A stretch of DNA of 35,966 nucleotides from Corynebacterium pilosum DSM 20521 = CIP 103422 (GTDB lineage: Bacteria > Actinomycetota > Actinomycetes > Mycobacteriales > Mycobacteriaceae), in assembly GCF_000373805.1 (NCBI RefSeq), contig NZ_KB892451.1:165-36130 (forward strand). Direction: 5' to 3'. Below the pieces are notes generated by a model. The model was not told the origin of the DNA. It searched no databases and saw only the letters and a list, made by a program, of their open reading frames with translations. Each line of letters starts with the position of its first letter. Positions within the stretch are counted from its first letter, which is position 1. Position numbers and translations under genes: made by a program. Below, in pieces: positions 8,422 to 15,858 of the stretch.

Positions 8422-9348
8422 ATGGCACGAAGCACCGACTCCAGCCCGTACCTTGATTTCACCCGGGAAACATGGCGCGATCTTCGCGCGACTATGCCCA
8501 TGGTGCTCAAGGAATCTGAGCTGGAAGAGCTACGCGGCGTAGGAGAAAATATTGACCTCGGAGAGGTCTCAGACATCTACCTCCCCCTGTCTCGCCTGAT
8601 CCACTTGCAGGTCCACGCCCGCCAACAACTCACAGCGGCCACCGAGATCTTTTTGGGCGATAACCCAGGCCACGTCCCCTTCATCATCGGTGTGGCCGGT
8701 TCCGTCGCGGTGGGTAAGTCCACGACGGCACGCTTGCTCCAGGTTCTGCTTCAGCGCTGGGAGACCCACCCGCGGGTGGACCTTGTCACCACAGACGGCT
8801 TCCTTCTTCCCTCCGCGGAGCTCAAAGAGCGCAAGCTGATGTCACGGAAGGGCTTTCCGGAGTCCTATGATCGTCGGGCGCTGCTACGCTTCGTCACCGA
8901 CGTAAAGTCCGGTAAGCCCGCGGTCAAGGCACCGCTGTATTCGCACACGGCCTATGACGTGCTTCCCGACGAATACCAGATCGTCGACAAACCCGACATT
9001 CTCATCCTGGAGGGCCTCAACGTGTTGCAGACTGGGCCCACTTTGATGGTCAGTGACCTCTTCGACTTCTCGGTGTATGTCGACGCCCGCACCGAGCACA
9101 TCGAGCATTGGTATATCGAGCGCTTTCTCAAACTGCGCAGCACGGCCTTCCGCGCGCCAGGCGCACACTTCGCCAAATATGCCGACCTCGACGATGCCAA
9201 GGCCGAACACGTCGCCCGCGAAATCTGGCAGTCGATCAACCTGCCGAACCTGGTGGAAAATATTCTGCCCACCCGGGTCCGCGCCTCCCTGGTGTTACAC
9301 AAGGGCCGCGACCACCAGGTGGAGCGGGTCCGGATGCGCAAGATTTAG
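8422..9348 (+). CDS. coaA: Pantothenate kinase type I
   Basis: ATP-dependent phosphorylation of pantothenate, the first and regulated step of coenzyme A synthesis; cytoplasmic. 308 aa, the standard type I length. P-loop [18 protein letters not shown] at about residues 90-107, then [34 protein letters not shown] and [14 protein letters not shown], all typical of CoaA. The end of the protein, [16 protein letters not shown], is conserved. I use the ATG at 8422 ([13 protein letters not shown]), which matches related proteins as remembered; the GTG at 8416 two codons upstream has a weak GGTGG site and is the alternative. Divergent from glyA and convergent with the flavodoxin-like gene, whose stop is 3 bp away. 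Confidence 0.95.
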   Translation: MARSTDSSPYLDFTRETWRDLRATMPMVLKESELEELRGVGENIDLGEVSDIYLPLSRLIHLQVHARQQLTAATEIFLGDNPGHVPFIIGVAGSVAVGKSTTARLLQVLLQRWETHPRVDLVTTDGFLLPSAELKERKLMSRKGFPESYDRRALLRFVTDVKSGKPAVKAPLYSHTAYDVLPDEYQIVDKPDILILEGLNVLQTGPTLMVSDLFDFSVYVDARTEHIEHWYIERFLKLRSTAFRAPGAHFAKYADLDDAKAEHVAREIWQSINLPNLVENILPTRVRASLVLHKGRDHQVERVRMRKI

Positions 9349-9351
9349 CCG

Positions 9352-9858
9352 CTAACGCGACCTTTCGACCCATTCGACGATGGGATCAAGCTCTACGAAA
9401 TCGACGCGGTCAACATCCTTGTCGTAGGCGGCGATCATCGCCTTGTCATTCTCGGACTTGCGAGGTTTCATGCGCAGCGCGTTGATCACCCCGAACATGA
9501 CGGACTTGTGGGCGGAGCTAATCTCCGAATAATTCAACCGGCCCGGCAGATAGAAGCGCTCCACATGGGAATAGTCGCTGCCTAGCGCGCCTTTCAGCTG
9601 ATCTTTGGAGCGCGCAAATTCAAGCAGACTCATGCCCACCGCGGCGACGGCAACAGGCCGGTCGCCAAAGTCATGCTCTTTGACGAAGCTCACCGCCGGC
9701 ACCGAGGGCCCGTGCACCGGCGAAAGGACGACGACGGGGCCTTCTCCCAGCTCCGGAGCATCGCCAATGTCCTGAATATTCGCATCAACGCGACGTGCTA
9801 ACTCTTCGGCATACTCACGGGTCGAACCATAAGTAGAGGAATAGAAGATCACTGTCAT
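9352..9858 (-). CDS. Flavodoxin-domain protein
   Basis: 168 aa with an N-terminal FMN phosphate loop SSTYGSTREYAEELARR (residues about 7-23) and VVLSPVHGPSVP in the place of the second flavin loop. This resembles the flavodoxin/HemG-like group of short FMN proteins that serve as electron carriers or oxidoreductases. The C-terminal third, with basic NALRMKPRKSENDKA, is not familiar. Probably leaderless: TAGACT lies 6 nt before the ATG (9870-9865, minus), just after the uppS stop, so it may be both independently transcribed and read through from uppS. The stop is 3 bp from the convergent coaA stop. Specific function unknown. Confidence 0.75.
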   Translation of the reverse strand: MTVIFYSSTYGSTREYAEELARRVDANIQDIGDAPELGEGPVVVLSPVHGPSVPAVSFVKEHDFGDRPVAVAAVGMSLLEFARSKDQLKGALGSDYSHVERFYLPGRLNYSEISSAHKSVMFGVINALRMKPRKSENDKAMIAAYDKDVDRVDFVELDPIVEWVERSR

Positions 9859-9878
9859 AAGGACAGTCTAACTGCTTG

Positions 9879-10649
9879 TTACTTCCCGAAGCGGCGCGAA
9901 CGCTGTGAGTAATCACGGAGCGCGCGCAAGAAATCGATCTTACGGAAAGCCGGCCAGTAGGTATCGGTAAACCAGATCTCCGAATACGCCGACTGCCACA
10001 GCAAAAACCCGCTCAAACGTTGCTCCCCAGAGGTGCGGATCACCAGATCCGGGTCAGGTTGGCCCTTGGTGTAGACGTGGGTGGAAATGGACTCCACGGT
10101 CACCTTATCGGCCAGTTCGCTTGCAGGTGTTCCAGCGGCCAATTCTTCGTCGATAAGCGACTTCACGGCGTCGACGATCTCCTGCCGCCCACCGTAGCCT
10201 ACGGCGATATTCACCGTGAGTCCCGGCCTTTCGTGCGTGGTGTCGGCGGAGCTGCGCATCCTTTCCGCCACTTCCGGCGGGAGCAAGTCGAGGTGACCGA
10301 CTAGGCGTACTTTGCACGTATGATCCGCTGCAGAAAGGTCTTCAACGACCTCAGAAATGATGTCGAAGAGTAGTCCGACTTCCTCTTTGGTGCGCTGCAG
10401 ATTCTCCGTGGACAGCAGGTAGATGGTGATGACTTCGACCTCGGTGTCCGCGCTCCAGCGCACCAGCTCGCCAATCTTGTCCGCCCCGACGCGGTGGCCG
10501 TGAGATATATCTGTGAAGCCGGCCTCCCGCGCCCAGCGGCGGTTACCGTCGGCCATCACCGCAATGTGCTTCGGTTGCTTCTTGCCCCGCAGTTCGCGCT
10601 GCAGGCGCGCTTCATACAGCGGGTACAAGATTTTTTCGAGCACATTCAC
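9879..10649 (-). CDS. uppS: Short-chain Z-isoprenyl diphosphate synthase (Rv1086-like UppS)
   Basis: cis-Prenyltransferase, 256 aa. Signature motifs: HIAVMADGNRRWAREAG (catalytic Asp near residue 35), YLLSTENLQR, NIAVGYGGRQEIVDAVK, and the C-terminal DPDLVIRTSGEQRLSGFLLW with YSEIWFTDTYWPAF. In mycobacteria the homologue at this locus (Rv1086, near greA, mca, coaA, glyA and phoH2) makes omega,E,Z-farnesyl diphosphate, which a second synthase extends to decaprenyl phosphate, the carrier for cell-wall arabinogalactan and peptidoglycan. The shared neighbourhood and C-terminus (RSRRFGK here) favour that role over a full-length undecaprenyl synthase. Start: GTG 10649 lies 7 nt after TACACT (leaderless); the GTG at 10643, 7 nt after AAGGG, is the alternative. 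Confidence 0.9.
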   Translation of the reverse strand: MNVLEKILYPLYEARLQRELRGKKQPKHIAVMADGNRRWAREAGFTDISHGHRVGADKIGELVRWSADTEVEVITIYLLSTENLQRTKEEVGLLFDIISEVVEDLSAADHTCKVRLVGHLDLLPPEVAERMRSSADTTHERPGLTVNIAVGYGGRQEIVDAVKSLIDEELAAGTPASELADKVTVESISTHVYTKGQPDPDLVIRTSGEQRLSGFLLWQSAYSEIWFTDTYWPAFRKIDFLRALRDYSQRSRRFGK

Positions 10650-10656
10650 ACCCTTA

Positions 10657-10662
10657 AGTGTA
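10657..10662 (-). promoter_or_regulatory. Leaderless -10 box of uppS
   Basis: TACACT on the minus strand, 7 nt before the GTG at 10649 and inside the 22-bp gap after the DAHP synthase stop. It allows uppS transcription independent of aromatic amino acid attenuation. Confidence 0.45.
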
Positions 10663-10671
10663 GCGGGTGTC

Positions 10672-11766
10672 TTAATTCCTCCGACGAGCGCGTACCGCCG
10701 ACGCGAGTTCTTCCAGCAAATCCACAGTGGTGTCGAAGTCCATGCACGCATCCGTGACCGACTGGCCGTAGACCAACCCTTCACCGCCATTGACCTTCAG
10801 CTTTTCCGGATCCAACTTCTGCGCCCCGGACACAAGGAAGGATTCCAGCATCACGCCCGCGATATGCTCGTCCCCCTCGGCTACCTGCGCGGCAATATCG
10901 CGCGTCACCTCCGCCTGGCGCACATGGTCCTTGCCCGAGTTCGAGTGGGAGGCATCGATCATGATGCGCGAATCGGGGCCAAGCTTATCGACGACCGCCC
11001 GCACCGATTCCCGGTCAAAATTTGGGCCGTTGCTGCCACTACGCAAGATGACGTGGCAGTGCGGGTTGCCCTCGGTCTCTACGACGGATGGGACGCCATC
11101 GTCGGATACTCCAAAGAAGAAGTGCGGGTGCCGGGCCGCTCCCACCGCGTCTACGGCGACTTGGACGGAGCCGTCGGTGCCGTTCTTGAAACCGATGGGC
11201 ATACTCATGCCACTGGCGAGTTGGCGGTGCACCTGGGACTCAGTTGTGCGCGCCCCGATCGCGCCCCAAGCAACGGCGTCCGCGTAGTACTGGGGGCTGG
11301 ACGGTTCTAAGAATTCGCACCCGGCGGGCAGGCCGGTCGTGACCACGTTGGTCAGCACTTCGCGGGCCAGCCGAAGGCCCTTTTCTACGTTGTAGGTGCC
11401 GTTCAAGTCAGGGTCGTTGATCAGGCCCTTCCACCCCACCGTGGTGCGTGGCTTTTCAAAGTAGACGCGCATCACCACCTTGAGGTCCCCGTCGAGGCGC
11501 TTCGCTAGGGGTGCGAGCCGGTCCGCGTATTCCTGCGCAGCGACCGGGTCGTGGATGGAGCACGGGCCGACGACGACAACGAGGCGGTTGTCTTTACCGG
11601 CGAAGATATCGGCAATGTCTTGGCGGTCACGTTCTACCTTGTCCAGCTTGGTCTCATCGAGCGGCAGTGCCTGTTGCACCTCTACTGGGCTGGGTAGTGT
11701 GTGGAATGCGCGAATGCGTTTATTAGATGTCGATGCTGAATCTGACAGTGATACTGGCTGTGACAT
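10672..11766 (-). CDS. aroF: 3-deoxy-7-phosphoheptulonate (DAHP) synthase, class I
   Basis: Condenses phosphoenolpyruvate and erythrose 4-phosphate to DAHP, the entry of the shikimate pathway; cytoplasmic. 364 aa, class I (AroFGH type). Motifs: VVVVGPCSIHDP (residues about 65-76), MRVYFEKPRTTVGWKGLINDP, GCEFLEPSSPQYYADAVAWG, ARTTESQVHRQLASGMS, and the metal-binding IMIDASHSNSGKDHVRQ. C. glutamicum AroF, which sits beside its uppS, is the remembered relative. Upstream lie a short ORF for an Phe/Tyr-rich leader peptide and an intrinsic terminator (separate entries), so expression is likely controlled by attenuation on aromatic amino acid supply. The ATG at 11766 has only a weak AGAAAG site. uppS follows after 22 bp. 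Confidence 0.95.
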   Translation of the reverse strand: MSQPVSLSDSASTSNKRIRAFHTLPSPVEVQQALPLDETKLDKVERDRQDIADIFAGKDNRLVVVVGPCSIHDPVAAQEYADRLAPLAKRLDGDLKVVMRVYFEKPRTTVGWKGLINDPDLNGTYNVEKGLRLAREVLTNVVTTGLPAGCEFLEPSSPQYYADAVAWGAIGARTTESQVHRQLASGMSMPIGFKNGTDGSVQVAVDAVGAARHPHFFFGVSDDGVPSVVETEGNPHCHVILRSGSNGPNFDRESVRAVVDKLGPDSRIMIDASHSNSGKDHVRQAEVTRDIAAQVAEGDEHIAGVMLESFLVSGAQKLDPEKLKVNGGEGLVYGQSVTDACMDFDTTVDLLEELASAVRARRRN

Positions 11767-11812
11767 TTCGGGGATTCTTTCTCGTGTGCAGTGCTTGTAT
11801 AAGTTGGCAAAC

Positions 11813-11853
11813 AAAAAAGCAGCCCCTCTACCCTTGTGCGGGGAGGTGCTGCT
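11813..11853 (-). terminator. Attenuator terminator in the DAHP synthase leader
   Basis: On the minus strand, AGCAGC pairs with GCTGCT, then a mismatch, then CCTC with GAGG and CCC with GGG around a small loop; a run of six T follows (A tract 11813-11818 on +). It lies between the leader peptide stop (11882) and the aroF start (11766), where it can only serve to end transcription before the structural gene. Confidence 0.8.
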
Positions 11854-11881
11854 TGGCTCCTGGACGTTCGTCAGTGATTAG

Positions 11882-11953
11882 CTAGTCATGCGCGACTGGC
11901 AAGACTGGGAACGCTCCCGGAGCCCTGCCAAAATAAAATCGCTGTACGAACAT
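11882..11953 (-). CDS. Aromatic-rich leader peptide of the DAHP synthase attenuator
   Basis: A 23-codon ORF, ATG at 11953 to TAG at 11884-11882, beginning MFVQRFYFGRAPG. Four of the first eight residues are aromatic, with consecutive Phe-Tyr-Phe at positions 6-8, the control codons expected for a gene feeding phenylalanine and tyrosine synthesis. A TACACT box ends 7 nt before the ATG, so the transcript would begin on the start codon. About 28 nt downstream of the stop begins a strong terminator hairpin. I recall that a ribosome-mediated attenuator with an FYF leader has been reported before aroF in C. glutamicum; this appears to be its counterpart. Stalling at FYF would prevent the terminator from forming; no explicit antiterminator was worked out. 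Confidence 0.78.
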   Translation of the reverse strand: MFVQRFYFGRAPGAFPVLPVAHD

Positions 11954-11960
11954 GTGCCTG

Positions 11961-11966
11961 AGTGTA
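11961..11966 (-). promoter_or_regulatory. -10 box of the aroF leader transcript
   Basis: TACACT on the minus strand with TGTGC just before it (TGNGN extended -10 form), 7 nt before the leader peptide ATG. No clear -35 hexamer. Confidence 0.5.
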
Positions 11967-11980
11967 GCACAGAAGTATTT

Positions 11981-12271
11981 TTAGAGGCGGGACTGCTTGC
12001 GGCGGTCCAAGACCCCCGCCTCTTCCATGGCCTTATCCAGCGTCTCTGTATCGAAGACGTCGATGCCATGGGCCTCAGCAAACATGCGGCGGCGGTTGAA
12101 GCGGGAGTAGCGGCGGTGGAATGCCCATCCCAGCATCAGGATGACCACCAGCAAGCCGACCACGATCAGCATGCCAATCGGGGATGCTTTACCGAACTCC
12201 GGGCCCAGCAGCCCACCGTCTGGGTTTTGCGCCAACACGTAGGTCACCACATTGGTTGCTGCAACATTCAT
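11981..12271 (-). CDS. Small single-span membrane protein downstream of mca
   Basis: 96 aa. Residues about 31-51 (SPIGMLIVVGLLVVILMLGWAF) form one transmembrane helix followed by basic HRRYSRFNRRR, predicting a cytoplasmic C-terminus. The tail (AHGIDVFDTETLDKAMEEAGVLD) is soluble and acidic. Its ATG overlaps the stop of mca in TAATG, so translation is coupled and the two are one operon. M. tuberculosis has a small membrane protein (Rv1081c) between greA and mca as I recall, which may be equivalent. Function unknown; a role alongside mycothiol conjugate processing is guilt by association only. Confidence 0.8.
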   Translation of the reverse strand: MNVAATNVVTYVLAQNPDGGLLGPEFGKASPIGMLIVVGLLVVILMLGWAFHRRYSRFNRRRMFAEAHGIDVFDTETLDKAMEEAGVLDRRKQSRL

Positions 12272-13155
12272 TATTTCTGTTCCTCATCTGCAGGTTCAAT
12301 ACCTGCGAACAAATCGTCTTCAGGCACGTGTGTGGACACGCGGGTGCGCGCCAGTTCGAACTCTTCGGTAGGCCACAGTTCCTGCTGCGTTTCCACCGGG
12401 GTGGCTAAGAAAGCGCCGGCCGGGTCAATCTGGGTGGCGTGCGCCAGCAGCGCCTGCTCGCGGTTAGAGAAGTACTCGCGGCAATCCACCTGGGTGGTTA
12501 CTCGCGCCATGATGTCGGCCTTATTTTCTTCCCAGCGCTTGATCATCGGCCCGTAGGGACTACGCTTGCCCTGCTGCTTCAGGCGCTCGTCGAAAAGCAC
12601 CATGCGCTGCAGCACGAAGCCGTGGGTGTAGTACATCTTCAACATGGTCCAAGGCTCCCCGGCCTCGGGCGCGAATTCTGAGTCGCCCGATTTTTCCCAG
12701 GCCATCATAGAAATCTCGTGCACCATCAGGTGGTCCGGGTGCGGGTAGCCGCCGTTTTCGTCGTACGTGATCAGTACGTGGGGGCGAAACTCGCGGATCA
12801 CCTTGACGAATTCCTTGGTCACCTCGACCGGGTCCTGGCGCGCAAAACAACCTTCGGGCAGCGGCGGCAAAGGATCGCCTTCCGGAAGGCCAGAGTCCTC
12901 GTAGCCCAGCCACATCTGCTCGACGCCAAGTGCCGCTGCCGCTTTGGCCATTTCCTCACGGCGAATGGAGATCATGTTTTCCAGCACGCCTGGGCGGTCC
13001 ATACCTGGGTTAAGGATGGAGCCGCGCTCCCCTCCTGTACACGTAACGACGAGCACCTCGTGCCCTTCGTCAGCGTACTTCGCCATGGTCGCTGCACCTT
13101 TCGAAGACTCGTCGTCAGGATGCGCGTGAATCGCCATGAGGCGCAGGCCGCTCAA
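12271..13155 (-). CDS. mca: Mycothiol S-conjugate amidase
   Basis: Zinc amidase that cleaves mycothiol S-conjugates to a mercapturic acid, which is exported, and GlcN-Ins, which is recycled; a detoxification step restricted to actinobacteria. 294 aa. The LmbE/MshB fold signature AIHAHPDDESSKGA (metal His and Asp, residues about 9-22), CTGGERGSILNP, and YDENGGYPHPDHLMVHE with the third metal His near residue 142. The overall length and the absence of MshB-specific ends favour Mca over MshB. Start is TTG at 13155, supported by GGAAGGTGG 7 nt upstream. The downstream membrane protein is translationally coupled. Divergent from the DUF4307 gene. Confidence 0.93.
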   Translation of the reverse strand: MSGLRLMAIHAHPDDESSKGAATMAKYADEGHEVLVVTCTGGERGSILNPGMDRPGVLENMISIRREEMAKAAAALGVEQMWLGYEDSGLPEGDPLPPLPEGCFARQDPVEVTKEFVKVIREFRPHVLITYDENGGYPHPDHLMVHEISMMAWEKSGDSEFAPEAGEPWTMLKMYYTHGFVLQRMVLFDERLKQQGKRSPYGPMIKRWEENKADIMARVTTQVDCREYFSNREQALLAHATQIDPAGAFLATPVETQQELWPTEEFELARTRVSTHVPEDDLFAGIEPADEEQK

Positions 13156-13193
13156 TGAAATGCCACCTTCCGGTAGTTCGGTCTTGATTCGTC

Positions 13194-13199
13194 TATAGT
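13194..13199 (+). promoter_or_regulatory. Candidate -10 box in the mca/DUF4307 divergent region
   Basis: TATAGT (+) fits TANANT and lies in the 144-bp divergent region (13156-13299). The reverse complement also contains TATAGA, so the element could serve either direction. No ribosome-independent start is indicated here; DUF4307 has GAGG 11 nt before its GTG. Confidence 0.3.
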
Positions 13200-13299
13200 G
13201 ATCGACTTTAGCGTTCGATATTAGTTAACGACAGACAATCTTAGTACCATCGCTTCTAAAGTCATTTTTATCGCGCGTCCCAGTGAGGTCTTAAGTCCG

Positions 13300-13773
13300 G
13301 TGTCTACCCCAGAACAGTCACGTCCCGTTCAACGCTACGGGAAGGAAAAGACCCTTGAAAAACCAAAGGGCACGATGGGGAAAGTGCTTGCCGCCATTTT
13401 CGCGATCGTCATCGCTATCATCCTTGTGCTGGGCATGCGCACCGTCATGACTCGTGACGATACCCCCATCGAGGCGACGTACGTGAATCATGAGCGTCTC
13501 GACGACAACACTTCCCGAGTGTGGTTCGATGTGGTGCGCGAGGATACTTCACAGCCCTCCTACTGCATTGTCACCGCCCTGAACTACTCCATGGCAGAGG
13601 TTGGCCGCCGTGACGTGGTCATCCCCGCTGGTGGCGAGGCTCAGATCCGTTTGTACGCCGACATGCCGGTGCGCGACTACCCCGTGGCCGGGTCCATATA
13701 TGGCTGCTCGTCGACGATGCCGTCCTTTTTGAAGACGGAGGACGCGGTGAATGACGTAGCACGTACCGGCTAG
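13300..13773 (+). CDS. DUF4307 membrane-anchored protein
   Basis: 157 aa. A short basic cytoplasmic N-terminus (about 27 residues), one transmembrane helix (VLAAIFAIVIAIILVLGM, residues about 29-46), then an extracytoplasmic domain with the pattern VWFDVVRED, two Cys residues (SYCIVTALNY and IYGCSS) that could form a disulfide, and VVIPAGGEAQIRLYADM. This matches DUF4307, found next to mca in mycobacteria and corynebacteria as I recall. GTG at 13300 with GAGG at 13285-13288 is the start. It lies between mca (divergent) and greA (same strand) and is separated from greA by a small terminator-like hairpin. Function unknown; location in the envelope is clear. Confidence 0.82.
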   Translation: MSTPEQSRPVQRYGKEKTLEKPKGTMGKVLAAIFAIVIAIILVLGMRTVMTRDDTPIEATYVNHERLDDNTSRVWFDVVREDTSQPSYCIVTALNYSMAEVGRRDVVIPAGGEAQIRLYADMPVRDYPVAGSIYGCSSTMPSFLKTEDAVNDVARTG

Positions 13774-13823
13774 GCAGGCGGATAGCTGGCTATGGGGCCT
13801 GTGGTAGTATGCCCCTTTAGTCC

Positions 13824-13850
13824 ACGCGCGCCCGACGCGTTTTTTCTTTT
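13824..13850 (+). terminator. Small hairpin with T tract between DUF4307 and greA
   Basis: ACGCG-(7 nt)-CGCGT followed by TTTTTTCTTTT. The 5-bp stem is short but the T tract is strong. A possible greA -10 (TGTGGTAGTAT, 13800-13810) lies upstream of it, so it may act within the greA leader rather than only ending the upstream transcript. Confidence 0.5.
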
Positions 13851-13888
13851 CCAACACTTTTCACATTCCTAGAGGAAGGGTTGCACTC

Positions 13889-14410
13889 ATGGCAGAGGTA
13901 GAGAAGCAATACATCACCCCAGAAATGAAGGCGAAGCTGGAGCAGGAGCTCCAGCAGCTGATCGATAACCGCCCAGCCATCGCCGCAGAGATCAACGAGC
14001 GCCGCGAAGAAGGCGACCTGAAGGAGAACGCCGGCTACGACGCAGCTCGTGAGCAGCAGGACCAGGAAGAGGCGCGCATCAAGCACATCTCTGAAATCCT
14101 GGCGAACTCCACCACGGAGCGCGAAGGCATCGTCGAGGGTGTTGCTCACGTTGGTTCCGTCGTGCACGTCTACTACGACAACGACGAGAACGACAAGGAA
14201 ACCTTCCTGATCGGTACTCGTGCTGCCTCCACCGACAATAAGGACCTGGAGACCTACTCGGAGCAGTCCCCACTGGGCGCTGCCGTCATCGGCGCTGCCG
14301 AGGGCGAGACCCGGACCTACACCGCGCCTAATGGCCGCGAGATCTCCGTGACCATCGTTTCGGCTGAGCCTTATGATTCGGACAAGGCTGCCACTCCCCG
14401 CGCGAAATAA
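13889..14410 (+). CDS. greA: Transcription elongation factor GreA
   Basis: Binds the RNA polymerase secondary channel and stimulates cleavage of backtracked RNA. 173 aa. The N-terminal coiled coil (residues about 8-78) carries the tip with the catalytic acids in EEGDLKENAGYD (Asp43 and Glu46, the positions known from E. coli GreA). The C-terminal FKBP-like domain contains SPLGAAVIGAAEGETRTYTAPNGRE. Ribosome site AGAGGAAGG 9 nt before the ATG. The leader of roughly 80 nt contains a hairpin with a T tract. Monocistronic or followed by the small lipoprotein gene, which has its own promoter-like box just after the greA stop. Confidence 0.96.
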   Translation: MAEVEKQYITPEMKAKLEQELQQLIDNRPAIAAEINERREEGDLKENAGYDAAREQQDQEEARIKHISEILANSTTEREGIVEGVAHVGSVVHVYYDNDENDKETFLIGTRAASTDNKDLETYSEQSPLGAAVIGAAEGETRTYTAPNGREISVTIVSAEPYDSDKAATPRAK

Positions 14411-14412
14411 AC

Positions 14413-14418
14413 TAAAAT
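14413..14418 (+). promoter_or_regulatory. Candidate -10 box of the small lipoprotein gene
   Basis: TAAAAT (TANANT) directly after the greA stop, 63 nt before the lipoprotein ATG. The predicted leader contains a hairpin GCGAC-GTTATGA-GTCGC (around 14435-14451). Confidence 0.35.
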
Positions 14419-14481
14419 AATTCTCCGAGCCCCGCGACGTTATGAGTCGCGCGACCTACCCATAGGATGTGAAGTTACATA

Positions 14482-14757
14482 ATGCGTATCTCCCGTAAGT
14501 TCGCCGCAGCTGCCATCGCTGTAGTTTCTGCCGTAGCGATCACCGCGTGCACCCCACCGTCTGAGAACCCTTCCGATCAGAAGGTTGACACTGCTAAGAG
14601 CCAGGATCCGGACTCCCTGGACAAGGGCAGCATCGGCTTCGAGGAGAAGGAAACCTCCACGCAGCCAACCCCGGTGGAGCCAACCGCACCTGCAACCGCA
14701 ACCAGCAATAGCGGCGACATCGTGATGGGCGAGCAGGGTTTCGTCGTCCAGCAGTAG
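14482..14757 (+). CDS. Small lipoprotein of unknown function
   Basis: 91 aa. N-terminal signal MRISRKFAAAAIAVVSAVAITAC with the lipobox ITAC and Cys23. The mature part is a disordered, acidic stretch rich in Ser, Thr, Pro, Glu and Gln with no folded domain, ending in GEQGFVVQQ. Such proteins are typically tethered outside the cytoplasmic membrane. A GAAG site about 8 nt upstream and AGGATG further up support the ATG. It sits between greA and two tandem terminator hairpins, and the convergent BI-1 gene follows. No function can be assigned. Confidence 0.78.
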   Translation: MRISRKFAAAAIAVVSAVAITACTPPSENPSDQKVDTAKSQDPDSLDKGSIGFEEKETSTQPTPVEPTAPATATSNSGDIVMGEQGFVVQQ

Positions 14758-14778
14758 CTTGAAGTAGCTCAACGGGAT

Positions 14779-14827
14779 ATCCGCCTTTCTACTACCCCAT
14801 TCATGGTGTGTGGCAAGGCGGATTTTT
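14779..14827 (+). terminator. Intrinsic terminator after the small lipoprotein gene
   Basis: ATCCGCCTT pairs with AAGGCGGAT over 9 bp, loop of about 27 nt, followed by TTTTT. Confidence 0.75.
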
Positions 14828-14867
14828 AAAGCCCGGCACCTCCTTGATGAAGGAGGTGCCGGGCTTT
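14828..14867 (-). terminator. Strong hairpin between convergent genes (BI-1 terminator)
   Basis: A perfect 18-bp inverted repeat (arms 14828-14845 and 14850-14867, loop of 4). It lies 23 bp after the BI-1 stop on the minus strand; the arm ends in CTTT, giving a short U run in that direction. It is immediately adjacent to the + strand terminator. Confidence 0.75.
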
Positions 14868-14890
14868 CACCATGCGCGCGGGCGCTGGGT

Positions 14891-15709
14891 TTAGTCGCGT
14901 TGCAAGTAGCTCAGCAGACGCAGGATCTCGGTGTAGAGCCACACCAGGGTCACTGCGAGGCCAAGGGCGACGCCCCATGCCATCTTGGCAGGTGCGCCAG
15001 TGCGGATCAGCTGGTCCGCGACATCAAAGTCCTGCAGGAAGCTCAGCGCTGCAAGGACGATGCACACGAGGGAGAAGATGATGGCGATCGCGCCACCGTC
15101 GCGCAGCGGGTTGAAGCCGAAGAAGATCGCGCCGATCAGGTTGCCTAGGGCCAGGATGGCTACGCCGAAGATCGCGCCGGTCAGTACACGGGTGAACTTC
15201 GGGGTCACGCGGATGGCGCCGGTCTTGTAGACGAAGAGCATGCCGACGAATACGCCAACGGTACCGAGCACAGCCTGGCCGATGATGGCCCCGCCGTTCT
15301 CGTTGCCAATGGTCCAGCCGCTGAAGAGCAGCGAGATACCGCCGACAAACAGGCCTTCGAAGGCGGCGTAGATCAAGGTGACAACTTTGGAGCCGTACTT
15401 GTTGCCGAAGGAGTGCACGAGGACGGTAATGAAACCGCCGATACCACCGACAATGGTCAGGATCATGGCGAGGCCAGGGTTGCCTGCCAGAGCGATGCCG
15501 AAGTTGATGACCGCGAACAGAATGATGACGCCGAGAGTGATGCCGGTCTTGGTCACCACGTCGTCGACAGTCATCGGACGGGTCTCGTCGGAAGCCTGCT
15601 GCGGCTGGTAGCCCTGCTGGTAGTTATCAAAGCCTTGAGGTTGGTAGCCGTAGCCACCTTGCTGCTGGGAGGCGGGCAGGTTCGTCAGTACAGGGTTATT
15701 GCTGCGCAC
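14891..15709 (-). CDS. Bax inhibitor-1 / YccA family membrane protein
   Basis: 272 aa. Residues about 1-45 form a Gln, Gly and Tyr-rich cytoplasmic head (QQQGGYGYQPQGF and further repeats). About seven hydrophobic segments follow, with the TMBIM-family features TLIYAAFEGLFVGGIS and a C-terminal LQDFDVADQLIRTGAPAKMAWGVALG. Members are proton- or calcium-leak proteins in the membrane, and bacterial ones have been linked to FtsH in enteric bacteria; the corynebacterial role is not known to me. GTG at 15709 is the most likely start, with AAAGGA 13 nt upstream (somewhat far). Ends facing the small lipoprotein gene across two terminators. Confidence 0.88.
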   Translation of the reverse strand: MRSNNPVLTNLPASQQQGGYGYQPQGFDNYQQGYQPQQASDETRPMTVDDVVTKTGITLGVIILFAVINFGIALAGNPGLAMILTIVGGIGGFITVLVHSFGNKYGSKVVTLIYAAFEGLFVGGISLLFSGWTIGNENGGAIIGQAVLGTVGVFVGMLFVYKTGAIRVTPKFTRVLTGAIFGVAILALGNLIGAIFFGFNPLRDGGAIAIIFSLVCIVLAALSFLQDFDVADQLIRTGAPAKMAWGVALGLAVTLVWLYTEILRLLSYLQRD

Positions 15710-15845
15710 GATGTCACCCGGATCCTTTCTGTGAAACACGTAAAGAGTTTTGCTTTCATACCTCCTAACGGCACAGGCCTGGGATTCGTTCCCAGACCCC
15801 CTGCCACCAGTGGCGCAAATCACAGTATTTGTTTGGCGGCCGATC

Positions 15846-15851
15846 TAAAGT
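15846..15851 (+). promoter_or_regulatory. Leaderless -10 box of the SUFU-domain gene
   Basis: TAAAGT is followed by TATCCCT (7 nt) and the ATG at 15859. No Shine-Dalgarno is present. Confidence 0.45.
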
Positions 15852-15858
15852 TATCCCT

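Noticed and set aside
8422..8424. GTG at 8416 as the coaA start
   Set aside because: Possible with a weak GGTGG site, but ATG 8422 fits the leaderless spacing and the N-terminus of related proteins better; kept only as an alternative.
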